Below, one piece after another: positions 1-8,130 of a stretch of DNA of 64,000 bases. This stretch comes from Mesorhizobium zhangyense (GTDB lineage Bacteria > Pseudomonadota > Alphaproteobacteria > Rhizobiales > Rhizobiaceae). The DNA lies in the NCBI RefSeq assembly GCF_011045115.1, contig NZ_JAAKZG010000018.1, positions 19,457 to 83,456 on the forward strand, given 5' to 3'. Made by a program: the position numbers and the translations under genes. The notes under the pieces are model-generated. The model saw only the letters and a list, made by a program, of their open reading frames with translations, made no database searches and was not told where the DNA came from. Each line of letters starts with the position of its first letter. The stretch's first letter is position 1.

Positions 1-723
1 CTCAATAAGGAATTCAATCTCATCGACAGCTTTATCGCCGCCGGCGTTGACATGATTGTTATGGTGGGTGCTGATCCGAATGCGGTCACGCCGGTCATCA
101 AGAAGGCGCAGAACAATGGCATTGTAGTCGTGGGCATGGATGCTGCTGCCAACGCCGCAGATGCAAATGTCATCACCGACAACCGGCAGGGCGGCGAGAT
201 CGTCTGCGCCCATCTCGCCGAAAAGATCGGCGGCAAGGGCAATGTTATCATCATCAATGGTCCCCAGGTGCAGGGCGTCATCGACCGCGTAACGGGTTGC
301 AAGGCGGCGCTCGCCGCCAAACCGGGTATCAAGATCGTGGCCGATAAGGAAGGCGATTCGTCCCGTGATTCTGGGTTCTCAATTATGCAAACCCTTCTCA
401 CGCAACAGGCTGATATTGCCGGTGTCTTTGCGATCAGCGACCCCATGGCTATTGGTGCCGATCTTGCGGCAAGACAGCTTGGTCGTGACGGAATCCACAT
501 CGTCGGATTTGACGGAAGTCCCGAAATCGTCGATGCGCTGAAGAAACCTACCTCCGTTGAGGCCAGCGCCAGCCAAAATCCCTATGCTCTTGGCGAGAAG
601 GCCGTTCAAGTCGGCTTCGATATTCTAAACGGAAAGCCTCCAATGGAGAAACTTGTCAAAGCACCAACCGGCCTGGTCAGCCGGGACAATGTTTCAAGCT
701 ACCAAGGGTGGTTGACGCAATAA
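1..723 (+). CDS. Sugar ABC transporter periplasmic-binding protein (ribose/RbsB type), 5'-truncated by window edge
   Basis: The reading frame is open from base 1, so the gene starts outside the window; about 240 C-terminal residues are seen. The protein resembles periplasmic binding protein-like domain proteins (RbsB/Peripla_BP_4 family): a DMIVMVGADP strand-turn, a hinge-type VITDNRQGGE segment, a GNVIIINGPQ segment, and a C-terminal VGFDGSPE strand that in this family lines the sugar pocket. The role inferred is capture of a monosaccharide for an ABC importer, but neither permease nor ATPase is in view. It ends at TAA 721-723 and is followed by a possible hairpin terminator. The substrate cannot be told from this fragment. 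Confidence 0.85.
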   Translation, partial: LNKEFNLIDSFIAAGVDMIVMVGADPNAVTPVIKKAQNNGIVVVGMDAAANAADANVITDNRQGGEIVCAHLAEKIGGKGNVIIINGPQVQGVIDRVTGCKAALAAKPGIKIVADKEGDSSRDSGFSIMQTLLTQQADIAGVFAISDPMAIGADLAARQLGRDGIHIVGFDGSPEIVDALKKPTSVEASASQNPYALGEKAVQVGFDILNGKPPMEKLVKAPTGLVSRDNVSSYQGWLTQ

Positions 724-789
724 ACGACACGGTAACCCTATTGCCTCGCTAAACAGCGGGGCATCTCCAAACAACCCGTGTTGGTTTTA

Positions 790-831
790 ACTCGACGGCA
801 ACTCGTTCATTTCTCGTTTTGACCGTCGAGT
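790..831 (+). terminator. Possible terminator after the sugar-binding protein gene
   Basis: ACTCGACGG at 790-798 and its exact complement CCGTCGAGT at 823-831 form 9-bp arms around a 24-base loop, followed by CATTTTA. The loop is long and the T-run short, so this is a weak candidate. The rest of 724-1075 shows no gene. Confidence 0.35.
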
Positions 832-1075
832 CATTTTATGGACCGGAATCCAAACTCAGATCATCCAACCCATCATGATAAGTTCTTGATTGATAAGGAT
901 TTCGTGAAAGATCGGGATGATGCGTGACCCCAAATGCCAAAAGGGTGTCGAGCGGGACCGTTATGAACCACTCTAGTTATCTAAGTAACTATATGAAAAA
1001 TAAAGAGAAATCAGTTGAAGTCCATTCGCTGGGGTAGGTTTTGGGGATCGGAGGTTTTGCCGACCCCTGCATTTA

Positions 1076-1309
1076 TCATCGTTGATCCCCCTTTCTCATT
1101 CCGAGTCGTTTTGCCGCACCGCACGTCACGACATTCTTTTGATCCCACACCTCTAGTTCGTTGGTGGGATAGAGAACAGCCTTACCTACCTTCACGAAGG
1201 CGGGGCCGATTCTCATGGATCGCCAATTCCGGAGTGTGCCAACTGAAATCGTGTCGCGGTATCGTTCAGTGACTTCTTCTGGTGTGAGAAATTTCCTGCC
1301 ATCCATCAT
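1076..1309 (-). CDS. Small helix-turn-helix (excisionase/MerR-like HTH_17) DNA-binding protein
   Basis: A 77-residue protein made almost entirely of one winged HTH unit. FLTPEEVTERYRD gives the first helix, SVGTLRNWRS the recognition helix, and VGKAVLYPTNELEVW the wing and closing helix. This is the layout of HTH_17 proteins such as AlpA or excisionase-like regulators. The ATG at 1309 has GGAG five bases upstream, and a second ATG follows at once. Such genes are common on rhizobial plasmids and integrative elements, where they act as excisionase or copy-control accessory factors, but no integrase or replication gene is next to it. The role is therefore unknown beyond DNA binding. Confidence 0.7.
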   Translation of the reverse strand: MMDGRKFLTPEEVTERYRDTISVGTLRNWRSMRIGPAFVKVGKAVLYPTNELEVWDQKNVVTCGAAKRLGMRKGDQR

Positions 1310-1845
1310 CAGGCTCCATACGCTCGCCGTACCTACGGTTTTGTTGCAATGCTTCCTGCGAGTAGTTGGAGAACAATCCCCAATTGTTGATCACGCAGCC
1401 GCACGCATATGAGTGAGGTGTGTGGACGAGAAATAAAAGGCATGGCGGAAGGAAGTAGTAACAACGGATAGGGCTGGATAGAAATCGGATCACGTGCTGA
1501 TAAAAACTACTTCGTCCAGAAGCTGGGCGGTGAGCCGAAGGTTTTCGGCTGGGTGTCGGGCGACGAAGAGGCGCTTCTGAGGAGCACGGCGTCACCTGAC
1601 TTCCGCATTTGGCTCCAAGCGACCGACGCGCATTCTTCATCGCAGTTACGGCTCACCGAGCACATTCAGAACGGCCTTCGGCCGCCATGTCGACTATCCG
1701 CCCGGTGCTTCATAAGACGCTTGCCTTCGCAGGACGAAACAGCGTCTTCTTTGCCGGTTGGAACTGATCGCGATTGCGGACAGGGATGTCGTGTGCAGGA
1801 CCAAAGGCGAGGGGGCTAACTCCTATATGCGCGCCGATCGGTCTT
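1310..1845. other. Gap with a possible decayed coding stretch
   Basis: No convincing gene is present. On the plus strand, 1472-1660 translates to a protein-like stretch (containing NYFVQKLGGEPKVFGW and DFRIWLQATD) with no good start and then degenerates into Arg/Ser-rich sequence. It may be the remnant of a gene; I do not recognise the family. Confidence 0.3.
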
Positions 1846-2472
1846 TCACACCGAGTGACCGCTTCCCGATATGATCGCCATCAACATGTCCTCTACGGCG
1901 TCCATCGTGCCGTCCTCCTGTGCGTTGGCGCGCAGTGCCTTCACGCGCAGCGCGGTTCCATCAAATGTCAGCATCAGCAGGTGGGCGAAGGCTTTCAGCC
2001 TCGGATCGCCGGCTTCGTAGCCGCCGACCGACTTGAGGATAATCTGCTCGATCTTGTTCTCCGCCCATGTCAGTAGGTCGGGACGATATTTGTCTTTCGG
2101 CTTTATTGCAGCCAACGCCTCCATCAGCGCTGCCGTGTAGCCCGTTTGATCTATGGCGATGTCGCGTAAGATGCCCTGGACGAGATGCCGGATCTTCTTG
2201 TCGCGCGTTGGCTGTCGCTTCACCCTGCGTTCCAACGCCAGAAACTGGTCCTTGAACCAAGGGTCGTATATCGCGAAGTAGATTTCAAGCTTCGATACGA
2301 AATAGACGTAGACGTTGGACGGCGCGATTCCCGCGCCCTTGGCGATCCTGCCGATCGTCGTATCCAGATATCCATTCGCTGAAATTTCAGTTGCGGCCGA
2401 GGCCAATATGGCTTCCCTGACGGCCTCGCTTTTTACACGCACCACTGATGCCTCGCCTGTCCGTTTGCTCAT
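1846..2472 (-). CDS. TetR/AcrR-family transcriptional regulator
   Basis: A 208-residue protein with a standard TetR N-terminal HTH at about residues 12-60: REAILASAATEISANGY is helix 1, TIGRIAKGAGIAPSNVYVYF is the HTH with the family's typical Y-F ending, and the remaining helices form a ligand-binding C-terminal domain. It is divergent from the transporter and ring-cleavage operon starting at 2762, the usual arrangement for a TetR repressor answering to the operon's substrate. The ATG at 2472 has no clear ribosome site; a 16-bp perfect palindrome (2475-2490) lies directly upstream of it. Two further matching palindromes in the shared intergenic region (2526-2538, 2573-2585) are the likely operators. 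Confidence 0.88.
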   Translation of the reverse strand: MSKRTGEASVVRVKSEAVREAILASAATEISANGYLDTTIGRIAKGAGIAPSNVYVYFVSKLEIYFAIYDPWFKDQFLALERRVKRQPTRDKKIRHLVQGILRDIAIDQTGYTAALMEALAAIKPKDKYRPDLLTWAENKIEQIILKSVGGYEAGDPRLKAFAHLLMLTFDGTALRVKALRANAQEDGTMDAVEDMLMAIISGSGHSV

Positions 2473-2474
2473 TC

Positions 2475-2490
2475 ATGCGGCGCGCCGCAT
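2475..2490. promoter_or_regulatory. 16-bp perfect palindrome abutting the TetR start codon
   Basis: ATGCGGCGCGCCGCAT is fully self-complementary and begins two bases upstream of the regulator's ATG, where a ribosome site would be expected. It could be an operator, an mRNA hairpin masking initiation, or chance in GC-rich DNA. Confidence 0.3.
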
Positions 2491-2525
2491 GGCCGCCCCG
2501 ACGATCAGATAACGCAATTCAAAAA

Positions 2526-2585
2526 CGAATACTATTCGGTATTGACAAGCAGGCATAACTTCATTTCATTAACGAATGCCATTCG
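2526..2585 (+). promoter_or_regulatory. Predicted promoter of the ABC/dioxygenase operon flanked by twin palindromic operators
   Basis: Two related 13-bp palindromes are present: CGAATACTATTCG (2526-2538) and CGAATGCCATTCG (2573-2585), identical except for one base in each arm and with centres 47 bp apart. Between them lies TTGACA (2542-2547), with a weak AT-rich -10 about 17 bp on (near 2565-2571). Site 1 thus sits just upstream of the -35 and site 2 covers the expected start of transcription. The arrangement fits repression by the divergent TetR protein. The palindromes are read directly; the promoter is a prediction. Confidence 0.6.
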
Positions 2586-2761
2586 CTTATCAAGTGCGGG
2601 ACAACCGCCACCGCGACGGCCTGGAGGTTTGATGGAATTGACTGAGTGCCGCAGCGGCCGATCGGGCAGGAATGCTGAGGTCAGGGCACTCGATCCAATC
2701 TCTCGTATCAAGGCCGAGTGGATCTCATCCGGCCTTATCAAACAAAAAATAGGGGAACCAA

Positions 2762-3940
2762 ATGAGATTGCTGACAAAATTGAAATCACTCGTTGCGGCT
2801 GCGGCGGTTGTGGCGGCCAGCGTGGCGCAGGCCGAGGAGCCTGTTCGCATCGGCTATTCCATGTCGCTGACTGGCCTTTTCGCGCAAGCGGCACCATCGC
2901 AGGTCAATGCATTTGAACTCTGGAAGGACAAGGTCAACGCCGCAGGCGGCCTCGACGTCGCCGGCACGAAGCGGCCCGTCGAATTCGTCACCTATGACGA
3001 TCAGTCCAATCCGGCCAATGCCGTCCGCATCTATGAAAAGCTGATCGCCGAGGACAAGGTCGATCTGCTCGCCGCGCCGTGGAGCACGCCAATACACTTG
3101 GCGCTTGCACCGATCCTCAGCCGCCACAAGTTCCCGATGGTCGGCAACACGGCCGCCTCGGTGCAACTGCGCGAGATCGCGCCGGGCTACATCTGGTTCC
3201 CCACCGCCGTCATTCCTGACAGGGTCGGTGAAGAGCTGGCGGCCTTCATGAAGAGCAAGGACATCAAATCGGCGGCGATTCTGTCGAACGTCCTGCCGTT
3301 GTCGCAGGAGATCAAGAGCTTCCTGGTGCCGGCGCTGGAAAAGCACGGCATCAGCATATCGGTCAATGAGAACTATCCGCCCGACATCAAGGATATGACC
3401 ACGCTGCTGACGCAGGTCAACGAAACCGCGCCGGACGCCGTCATCGTGCTGAGCTATCCGGCGGACTCCTTCCTGTTTGCTGCGCAGGCCAAGGAACTTG
3501 GCATCAAGGCACCCTTCGTCCTGTCCCTGATCGGCGCGACCTTCGGCTCTTACCAGCAAGCGCTGGGCGAAAGCGTCAACAACATGGTCACGGTTGGTCA
3601 CTGGTCGCCGAACCAGGCCGATTGGCCAAAGGCAAAACCGTTCTTCGAGGCCTACAAGGCGAAGTACAACGAGGCTCCCGACGCACTCGACAGCGTTCTC
3701 GCCTACATGTCGCTCGAAATCCTCGAGCAGGCGGTTGCCAAGGCCGGCCTGGACAAGGAAAAGATCCGCGAGGCGGTCTCGACCATGACGTTCGACACGA
3801 TCAACGGCCCGGTCAAGTTCGAAGGCGTTCAGAACTCCGTCACGCCGACGTCGTTCCTGCAAATCCAGGACGGCTCGCTGGAACTGGTCTGGCCGGACTC
3901 GGTCAAGACGAAGGATTTCCGCCCGAAGACCGGGTGGTAG
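2762..3940 (+). CDS. Branched-chain amino-acid-type ABC transporter substrate-binding protein (LivK-like)
   Basis: A 392-residue Peripla_BP_6 protein. Residues 1-24 are a Sec signal peptide with a short basic start, an Ala/Val core and a cleavage region around VAQAEE. The mature protein opens with VRIGYSMSLTGLFAQA, the family's first strand and serine-rich ligand loop. The ATG at 2762 follows AGGGGAACCA. It is the first gene of the operon, followed by two permeases and two ATPases, and is predicted to capture the imported substrate in the periplasm. HAAT-family binding proteins also carry aromatic and heteroaromatic compounds. The downstream dioxygenase and FAD monooxygenase suggest such a ligand here rather than leucine or valine; this is inference from context. 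Confidence 0.9.
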   Translation: MRLLTKLKSLVAAAAVVAASVAQAEEPVRIGYSMSLTGLFAQAAPSQVNAFELWKDKVNAAGGLDVAGTKRPVEFVTYDDQSNPANAVRIYEKLIAEDKVDLLAAPWSTPIHLALAPILSRHKFPMVGNTAASVQLREIAPGYIWFPTAVIPDRVGEELAAFMKSKDIKSAAILSNVLPLSQEIKSFLVPALEKHGISISVNENYPPDIKDMTTLLTQVNETAPDAVIVLSYPADSFLFAAQAKELGIKAPFVLSLIGATFGSYQQALGESVNNMVTVGHWSPNQADWPKAKPFFEAYKAKYNEAPDALDSVLAYMSLEILEQAVAKAGLDKEKIREAVSTMTFDTINGPVKFEGVQNSVTPTSFLQIQDGSLELVWPDSVKTKDFRPKTGW

Positions 3941-3996
3941 GCGAAAGCCGGCCAGTCCTCCTTCCGTCGATGACCTGAACCGCTGGAGTTTTAGTC

Positions 3997-4875
3997 TTGT
4001 CAGCCCAATTGTTGTTTGCAGCGCTGGTTGCAGGCTCGTTGTATGCGCTTGTCGCGCTCGGCCTTAATCTCGTCTACGGGACGTTGCGCCTGTTGAACAT
4101 CGCGCATGGCGATCTGGTGATGATCGGCGCCTATGTTTCCTTCTGGATGCTGTCGCTGTTCGGCCTGCCGCCGGTGCTCTCCATCTTCGTCGCAGCAGCG
4201 CTCTGCGGTGGTTTCGGCTGGGTCATCTATGTCGGCATGTTCCGTAAGCTGCTCGCAACGCCGGCGCTGGCGCAACGGCTTGAAGCCAACTCGCTGATCC
4301 TTTTCTACGGCGTGTCGGTGATCCTGCAGAACTGTGTGGCGCTCGCCTTCACCTCGACGGCGCGGGGCTACCAGTATCTCAACGAGGTGCATAAGTTCGC
4401 CGGGATCGCGGCGAGCGGCAACCGGCTGATGCTGTTCGGCGTGGCGCTGGCGCTGTGCCTCGGCATGCTGCTCTTCCTGCGTTTCCACCTCTTCGGCTGG
4501 AGCCTGCGCGCCGTCATCGAACGGCGTGACGCGGCCGCCGTTGTCGGGGTCGATGTCGACCGGGTGCAGATGGTGACGATCTGCATCGGCTTCGCCATCG
4601 CCGGCGTCGCCGGGGTTCTCGTCAGCATGACGGAGCAGATAACCCCGTTCATGGGCTTTCCCTTCACCATCGCCGCCTTCGTGGTGATCGTGCTTGGCGG
4701 TCTCGGCAACATCTTCGCTGGTATTGTCGCCGGCTTTGCATTGGGTTTCATCGAGACGTTCGGCGTCGCGCTGACCTCGGCCACCTATCGGTCGATCCTG
4801 ATCTACGGATTGTTCGTCGGCGTCCTGTTGCTGCGCCCGCAAGGGCTCTTCGGAAAGGCGATCAAGATCCGATGA
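3997..4875 (+). CDS. Branched-chain-type ABC transporter permease (LivH-like)
   Basis: A 292-residue inner-membrane permease with about eight hydrophobic segments. The start SLYALVALGLNLVYGTLRLLN and the segment HGDLVMIGAY match the conserved N-terminus of LivH proteins (BPD_transp_2 family). The cytoplasmic coupling loop is around VVGVDVDRVQMVTI. Translation probably begins at TTG 3997, with CTGGAG about nine bases upstream and no better ATG nearby. The stop overlaps the ATG of the second permease by four bases, implying translational coupling. It pairs with that protein to form the membrane channel. Confidence 0.9.
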   Translation: MSAQLLFAALVAGSLYALVALGLNLVYGTLRLLNIAHGDLVMIGAYVSFWMLSLFGLPPVLSIFVAAALCGGFGWVIYVGMFRKLLATPALAQRLEANSLILFYGVSVILQNCVALAFTSTARGYQYLNEVHKFAGIAASGNRLMLFGVALALCLGMLLFLRFHLFGWSLRAVIERRDAAAVVGVDVDRVQMVTICIGFAIAGVAGVLVSMTEQITPFMGFPFTIAAFVVIVLGGLGNIFAGIVAGFALGFIETFGVALTSATYRSILIYGLFVGVLLLRPQGLFGKAIKIR

Positions 4876-5780
4876 AGACACTCAGCATCGATCTCGTGGC
4901 CGGTATCGTCCTTCTCGCCGCAGCGCTGGTTCTGCCGCTGACGGGTATGGACTATCTGGTCGGCATCGCCTTCAACCTCGCCATGTGGGTGGCGCTAACG
5001 CAGAGCTGGTCGATCCTGTCGGCGATGACCGGTTACGTGTCTCTCGGCCATGTCGTCTTCTGCGGCATCGGCGCCTATATGGTGGCGCTGACGACAGGGT
5101 CGCTCCCGCTTGCCGCTTCGCTCGGCTTTGCCGGTCTTGCGGCGGGCGTTTCGGCGCTCGTGATCGGCCTGCCGGTGCTTCGGGTGCGAGGTCCGTATTT
5201 CGTGATCCTCACCTTCGGCCTCGCCGAACTCGTCAAGAACGTCATCGTCCAGATCGAGACCGGCCTCGGCCAGTTCAGCCGCCTCATCTTCGACGCGCCG
5301 CCGCTCAATTCGCTTTATCTCGTCATGCTTGGCCTCGCCGTTGCCGTGACGGTCGCGGCGGTCTTCGTCCGGCACTCCAAGCTCGGACGCGGGTTGATCG
5401 CCATTCGCGAGAACGAGGAGGCCGCCGAAGCGATCGGCGTGCCGGTGATACGGCTCAAGCTGATCGCCTTCGTCGCCGCGGCAATCATTCCCGGTATCGT
5501 CGGTGGGGTCATGCTGCTGCGGACGAGCTATTTCGAAGCCGCGCAGGCGTTCGATCCAGTGATCTCCTTCAGTATCGTGACGATGGCGATCGTAGGCGGT
5601 TCCGGGTCGGCACGCGGCCCGATCCTGGGCGCCTTCGCCTTCGTGCTGCTGTCCGAACTGCTGTGGGCCCGTTTTCCGCAGCTCTACATGATCATCCTCG
5701 GCATCCTGCTGATCCTCTTCATCCTGTTCGTGCCGCGCGGCCTTTCCGGCCTTCTCGACAGAAAGGAGGCGCGCCAATGA
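4872..5780 (+). CDS. Branched-chain-type ABC transporter permease (LivM-like)
   Basis: A 302-residue permease starting at an ATGA overlap with the preceding gene. SAMTGYVSLGHVVFCGIGAY is the conserved LivM segment, and ENEEAAEAIGVPVIRLKLIA is the EAA-like cytoplasmic loop that contacts the ATPases. The final hydrophobic helices end in VPRGLSGLLDRKEARQ. It forms the heterodimeric channel with the LivH-like partner. The next gene starts inside its stop codon (ATGA at 5777), so the five transporter genes are tightly coupled. Confidence 0.9.
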   Translation: MKTLSIDLVAGIVLLAAALVLPLTGMDYLVGIAFNLAMWVALTQSWSILSAMTGYVSLGHVVFCGIGAYMVALTTGSLPLAASLGFAGLAAGVSALVIGLPVLRVRGPYFVILTFGLAELVKNVIVQIETGLGQFSRLIFDAPPLNSLYLVMLGLAVAVTVAAVFVRHSKLGRGLIAIRENEEAAEAIGVPVIRLKLIAFVAAAIIPGIVGGVMLLRTSYFEAAQAFDPVISFSIVTMAIVGGSGSARGPILGAFAFVLLSELLWARFPQLYMIILGILLILFILFVPRGLSGLLDRKEARQ

Positions 5781-6496
5781 CCATCCTTGATATCCAGGGC
5801 GTCTCGAAGAGTTTCGGCGGCATCAAGGCGCTCTCCAACGTCTCTTTCACCGTCGACGAAGGATCGATCTTCGGCCTGATGGGCGCCAACGGCGCGGGCA
5901 AGACGACCCTTTTTGGCGTCATTGCCGGGCAGATCAAGCCCAACACCGGCAGTGTCGCTTTCCGCAAACAGGTCATCACCGGAAAGCGCCCCGACCAGAT
6001 ATGCCGCATCGGCATCAGCCGTACCTTCCAGATCGTCCGCCCCTTCGCCGGCATTTCGGTTCTCGACAATGTCATCGTCTCGGCCCTCTACGGCGCCGCT
6101 GCAAACAACACGCATGCGGAAGCGCGCGAAGCCGGGCTTGCGGCGCTGGAAGCGGTCGGCCTCGCCGACGCAGCTTCACAGATGGCTGGGGAACTCACCC
6201 TTTCCGGACAGAAGCGCCTGGAGATCGCCCGCGCACTCGCGACGGGCGCCGAACTCGTGCTGCTCGACGAGGTGATGGCCGGCCTGACGCCCACGGAGAT
6301 CGAACGCATGGTCGAGACCCTCTCGGAATTGCGGCACAGCCGCAACCTCACCTTCATGCTCGTCGAACATGTCATGGGCGCGCTGATGCAGCTTTCCGAC
6401 CGTATCCTCGCCCTCGACCATGGCGTCCCGATCGCCATCGGCACGCCAACCGAGATCGCCGAAAACGAGGAAGTCCTGAAGGTCTATTTCGGATGA
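5777..6496 (+). CDS. Branched-chain-type ABC transporter ATPase (LivG-like)
   Basis: The frame is open far upstream, but the true start is ATG 5777, overlapping the permease stop and preceded by GGAGGCGCGCC; it gives 239 residues. Walker A is GANGAGKTT near residue 40, the signature is the variant LTLSGQKRLEIARAL near residue 140 (LSGQ with K for the usual Q), and Walker B is LVLLDEVMAGL. The H-loop is VEHVMGAL. This is a LivG-type nucleotide-binding subunit; with the LivF-type protein it powers import. The Walker B continuation EVMAGL is typical of LivG rather than LivF. Confidence 0.9.
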   Translation: MTILDIQGVSKSFGGIKALSNVSFTVDEGSIFGLMGANGAGKTTLFGVIAGQIKPNTGSVAFRKQVITGKRPDQICRIGISRTFQIVRPFAGISVLDNVIVSALYGAAANNTHAEAREAGLAALEAVGLADAASQMAGELTLSGQKRLEIARALATGAELVLLDEVMAGLTPTEIERMVETLSELRHSRNLTFMLVEHVMGALMQLSDRILALDHGVPIAIGTPTEIAENEEVLKVYFG

Positions 6497-7218
6497 GCGG
6501 CCCAATCGAACCCCTGTTGGCCGTCAAGGGCCTGTCGTCCGGCTACGGCCCGGTGACCATCCTGCGCGAAATCGACATCGAGGCCGCGCCCGGGTCCGTG
6601 ACCGCGCTGGTCGGCGCCAACGGTGCGGGCAAGACGACGTTGATGAAGACGATCGCCGGGCTCATTCCCGCCTGGACCGGCGAAATCCGCTTCGACGGGC
6701 AAGACATCACCCGAGCCGCGACGCATCACCGTGTCGACCAGGGTATTGTGCTCGTGCCGGAGGGCCGCATGGTCTTCGCACTCCTTTCCGTGGAGCAGAA
6801 CCTTCGCCTGGGTGCGATCGCGCCCCGGGCACGGAAGAACGTGAGCGAGCGCCTCGAAGACACCTTCCGGCGTTTTCCGCGGCTGCATGAACGGAAAGGC
6901 CAACTCGCCGGCAGCATGTCCGGAGGCGAGCAGCAGATGCTGGCGATCGGTCGTGGCCTGATGGCGAAACCGCGCATCATCCTGCTCGACGAGCCGACGC
7001 TTGGCCTTGCGCCGATCATGGTCAAGCAGGTCTTCGCCGTGATCGAGGACCTCCGCAAAGACGGCTACACGATCCTTCTGTCCGAGCAGAATTCGCGGCT
7101 GGCGCTGGAGATCGCCGACTACGGCTACATCCTCGAGAACGGGCGCGTCCAGCTCTCCGGGCCGGGGCCGGAGCTCGTCGACATGCCGGATGTCCGCCGC
7201 CTCTATCTCGGCCGATAG
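6493..7218 (+). CDS. Branched-chain-type ABC transporter ATPase (LivF-like)
   Basis: A 241-residue ATPase starting at ATG 6493, overlapping the preceding stop by four bases. Walker A is GANGAGKTT (about residue 40), the signature is MSGGEQQMLAIGRGL, Walker B is IILLDEPTLGLAP, and the switch residue is changed to Gln in LSEQNSR, as is usual for LivF (SEQN rather than VEH). It completes the heterodimeric engine of the transporter. The stop is followed by a 39-base gap with GGAAAATGGTGACG before the dioxygenase-like gene, so transcription very probably continues into the two enzyme genes. Confidence 0.9.
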   Translation: MSGPIEPLLAVKGLSSGYGPVTILREIDIEAAPGSVTALVGANGAGKTTLMKTIAGLIPAWTGEIRFDGQDITRAATHHRVDQGIVLVPEGRMVFALLSVEQNLRLGAIAPRARKNVSERLEDTFRRFPRLHERKGQLAGSMSGGEQQMLAIGRGLMAKPRIILLDEPTLGLAPIMVKQVFAVIEDLRKDGYTILLSEQNSRLALEIADYGYILENGRVQLSGPGPELVDMPDVRRLYLGR

Positions 7219-7257
7219 GCTGAAATTTCGAACCACGAAAAGGAAAATGGTGACGCT

Positions 7258-8052
7258 ATGAAGACGATGACAATCAACGGACACCCGATCACCTATGCCG
7301 AATTCGGCGACAAGCAGAACGATACGCTGATCCTGCTGAGCGGCTGGGCGCAGGACGAGCGGCTGTTCAAAACGCTGGCGCCGGAACTGGCGAAGAATTT
7401 TCACGTGCTATGCCCCAACTATCGTGGTCACGATTCCGAACAAACCCTGCATAGCGACTTCACCGCGGCAGATCTCGTCGACGACACGGCCGAGTTCATC
7501 GATCGCATGGAGCTCGGCGCTTTCCACCTCGTCTCGACCTCGCACGGCTGCTGGGTCAACATCGATCTCTGCGAGCGCTACGGGGTCGACAAGCTTGATA
7601 AGACCGTGGTGATCGACTGGCTGATGCAGCCGCATACGGGCTTCTACAAGCAGCTCGAAGAGGGGCAGGACCCTGTCAATTACCATGTCGGTCGCCAGAG
7701 CTTCTTCGACGAATGGGTCGCGGCGACCGACAATGCCGACGTCATCAACCATATCCGGACGGAAATGCCCTGGTTCAAGGGCGAGATGTGGGTGCGCGCC
7801 TGCCGCGAGATCGAGAAGGCTTACCGCAAATGGGGCAGCCCGCTCGACCGGATGGAAGCGCTGGAGGAAAAGCCGGCAGTGATGCACGTCTATTCGCAGC
7901 CACTGTCGGAGGAGTACCGCCAGTTCCAGCGCGGTTACGCCGATCAGCACCCGTGGTTCGAACCGGTCCATATTCCCGGCCAGACCCATTTCCCCACGCT
8001 GGAAAGCCCTGTCCAAGTCGCCGAGGCGATCCGCACCTTCATCAAGCGATAG
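7258..8052 (+). CDS. Alpha/beta-hydrolase-fold protein resembling cofactor-free 4-quinolone 2,4-dioxygenases (HOD/AqdC family)
   Basis: A 264-residue alpha/beta-hydrolase-fold protein. By recall it aligns along its whole length with 1H-3-hydroxy-4-oxoquinaldine 2,4-dioxygenase (HOD), sharing the LLSGW start of the oxyanion loop, LCPNYRGH, the elbow TSHGCW, IDWLM, FDEW, YSQP, DQHPWF and the terminal THFP. HOD's catalytic His/Asp pair corresponds to His244 and Asp120; the elbow serine is Ser95 and the substrate-packing Trp is Trp153. HOD enzymes cleave the 3-hydroxy-4-quinolone ring with O2, releasing CO, without metal or cofactor. HOD His38 is replaced here by Gln32, so the substrate may differ. 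Ordinary hydrolase activity is the alternative. The next gene is a FAD monooxygenase, the same pairing as aqdB-aqdC. Confidence 0.75.
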   Translation: MKTMTINGHPITYAEFGDKQNDTLILLSGWAQDERLFKTLAPELAKNFHVLCPNYRGHDSEQTLHSDFTAADLVDDTAEFIDRMELGAFHLVSTSHGCWVNIDLCERYGVDKLDKTVVIDWLMQPHTGFYKQLEEGQDPVNYHVGRQSFFDEWVAATDNADVINHIRTEMPWFKGEMWVRACREIEKAYRKWGSPLDRMEALEEKPAVMHVYSQPLSEEYRQFQRGYADQHPWFEPVHIPGQTHFPTLESPVQVAEAIRTFIKR

Positions 8053-8130
8053 GACGCCTGCGCGCGCCGGGGAGCCGACATACTGGTGCCCCGCCGAGGC
8101 CCGTCCGGTCATCAACTTCAGGAGCATTTC

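Noticed and set aside
2786..3862. A 358-codon minus-strand open frame over the LivK-like gene
   Set aside because: Arg/Asp-rich shadow of a signal-peptide-bearing binding protein.
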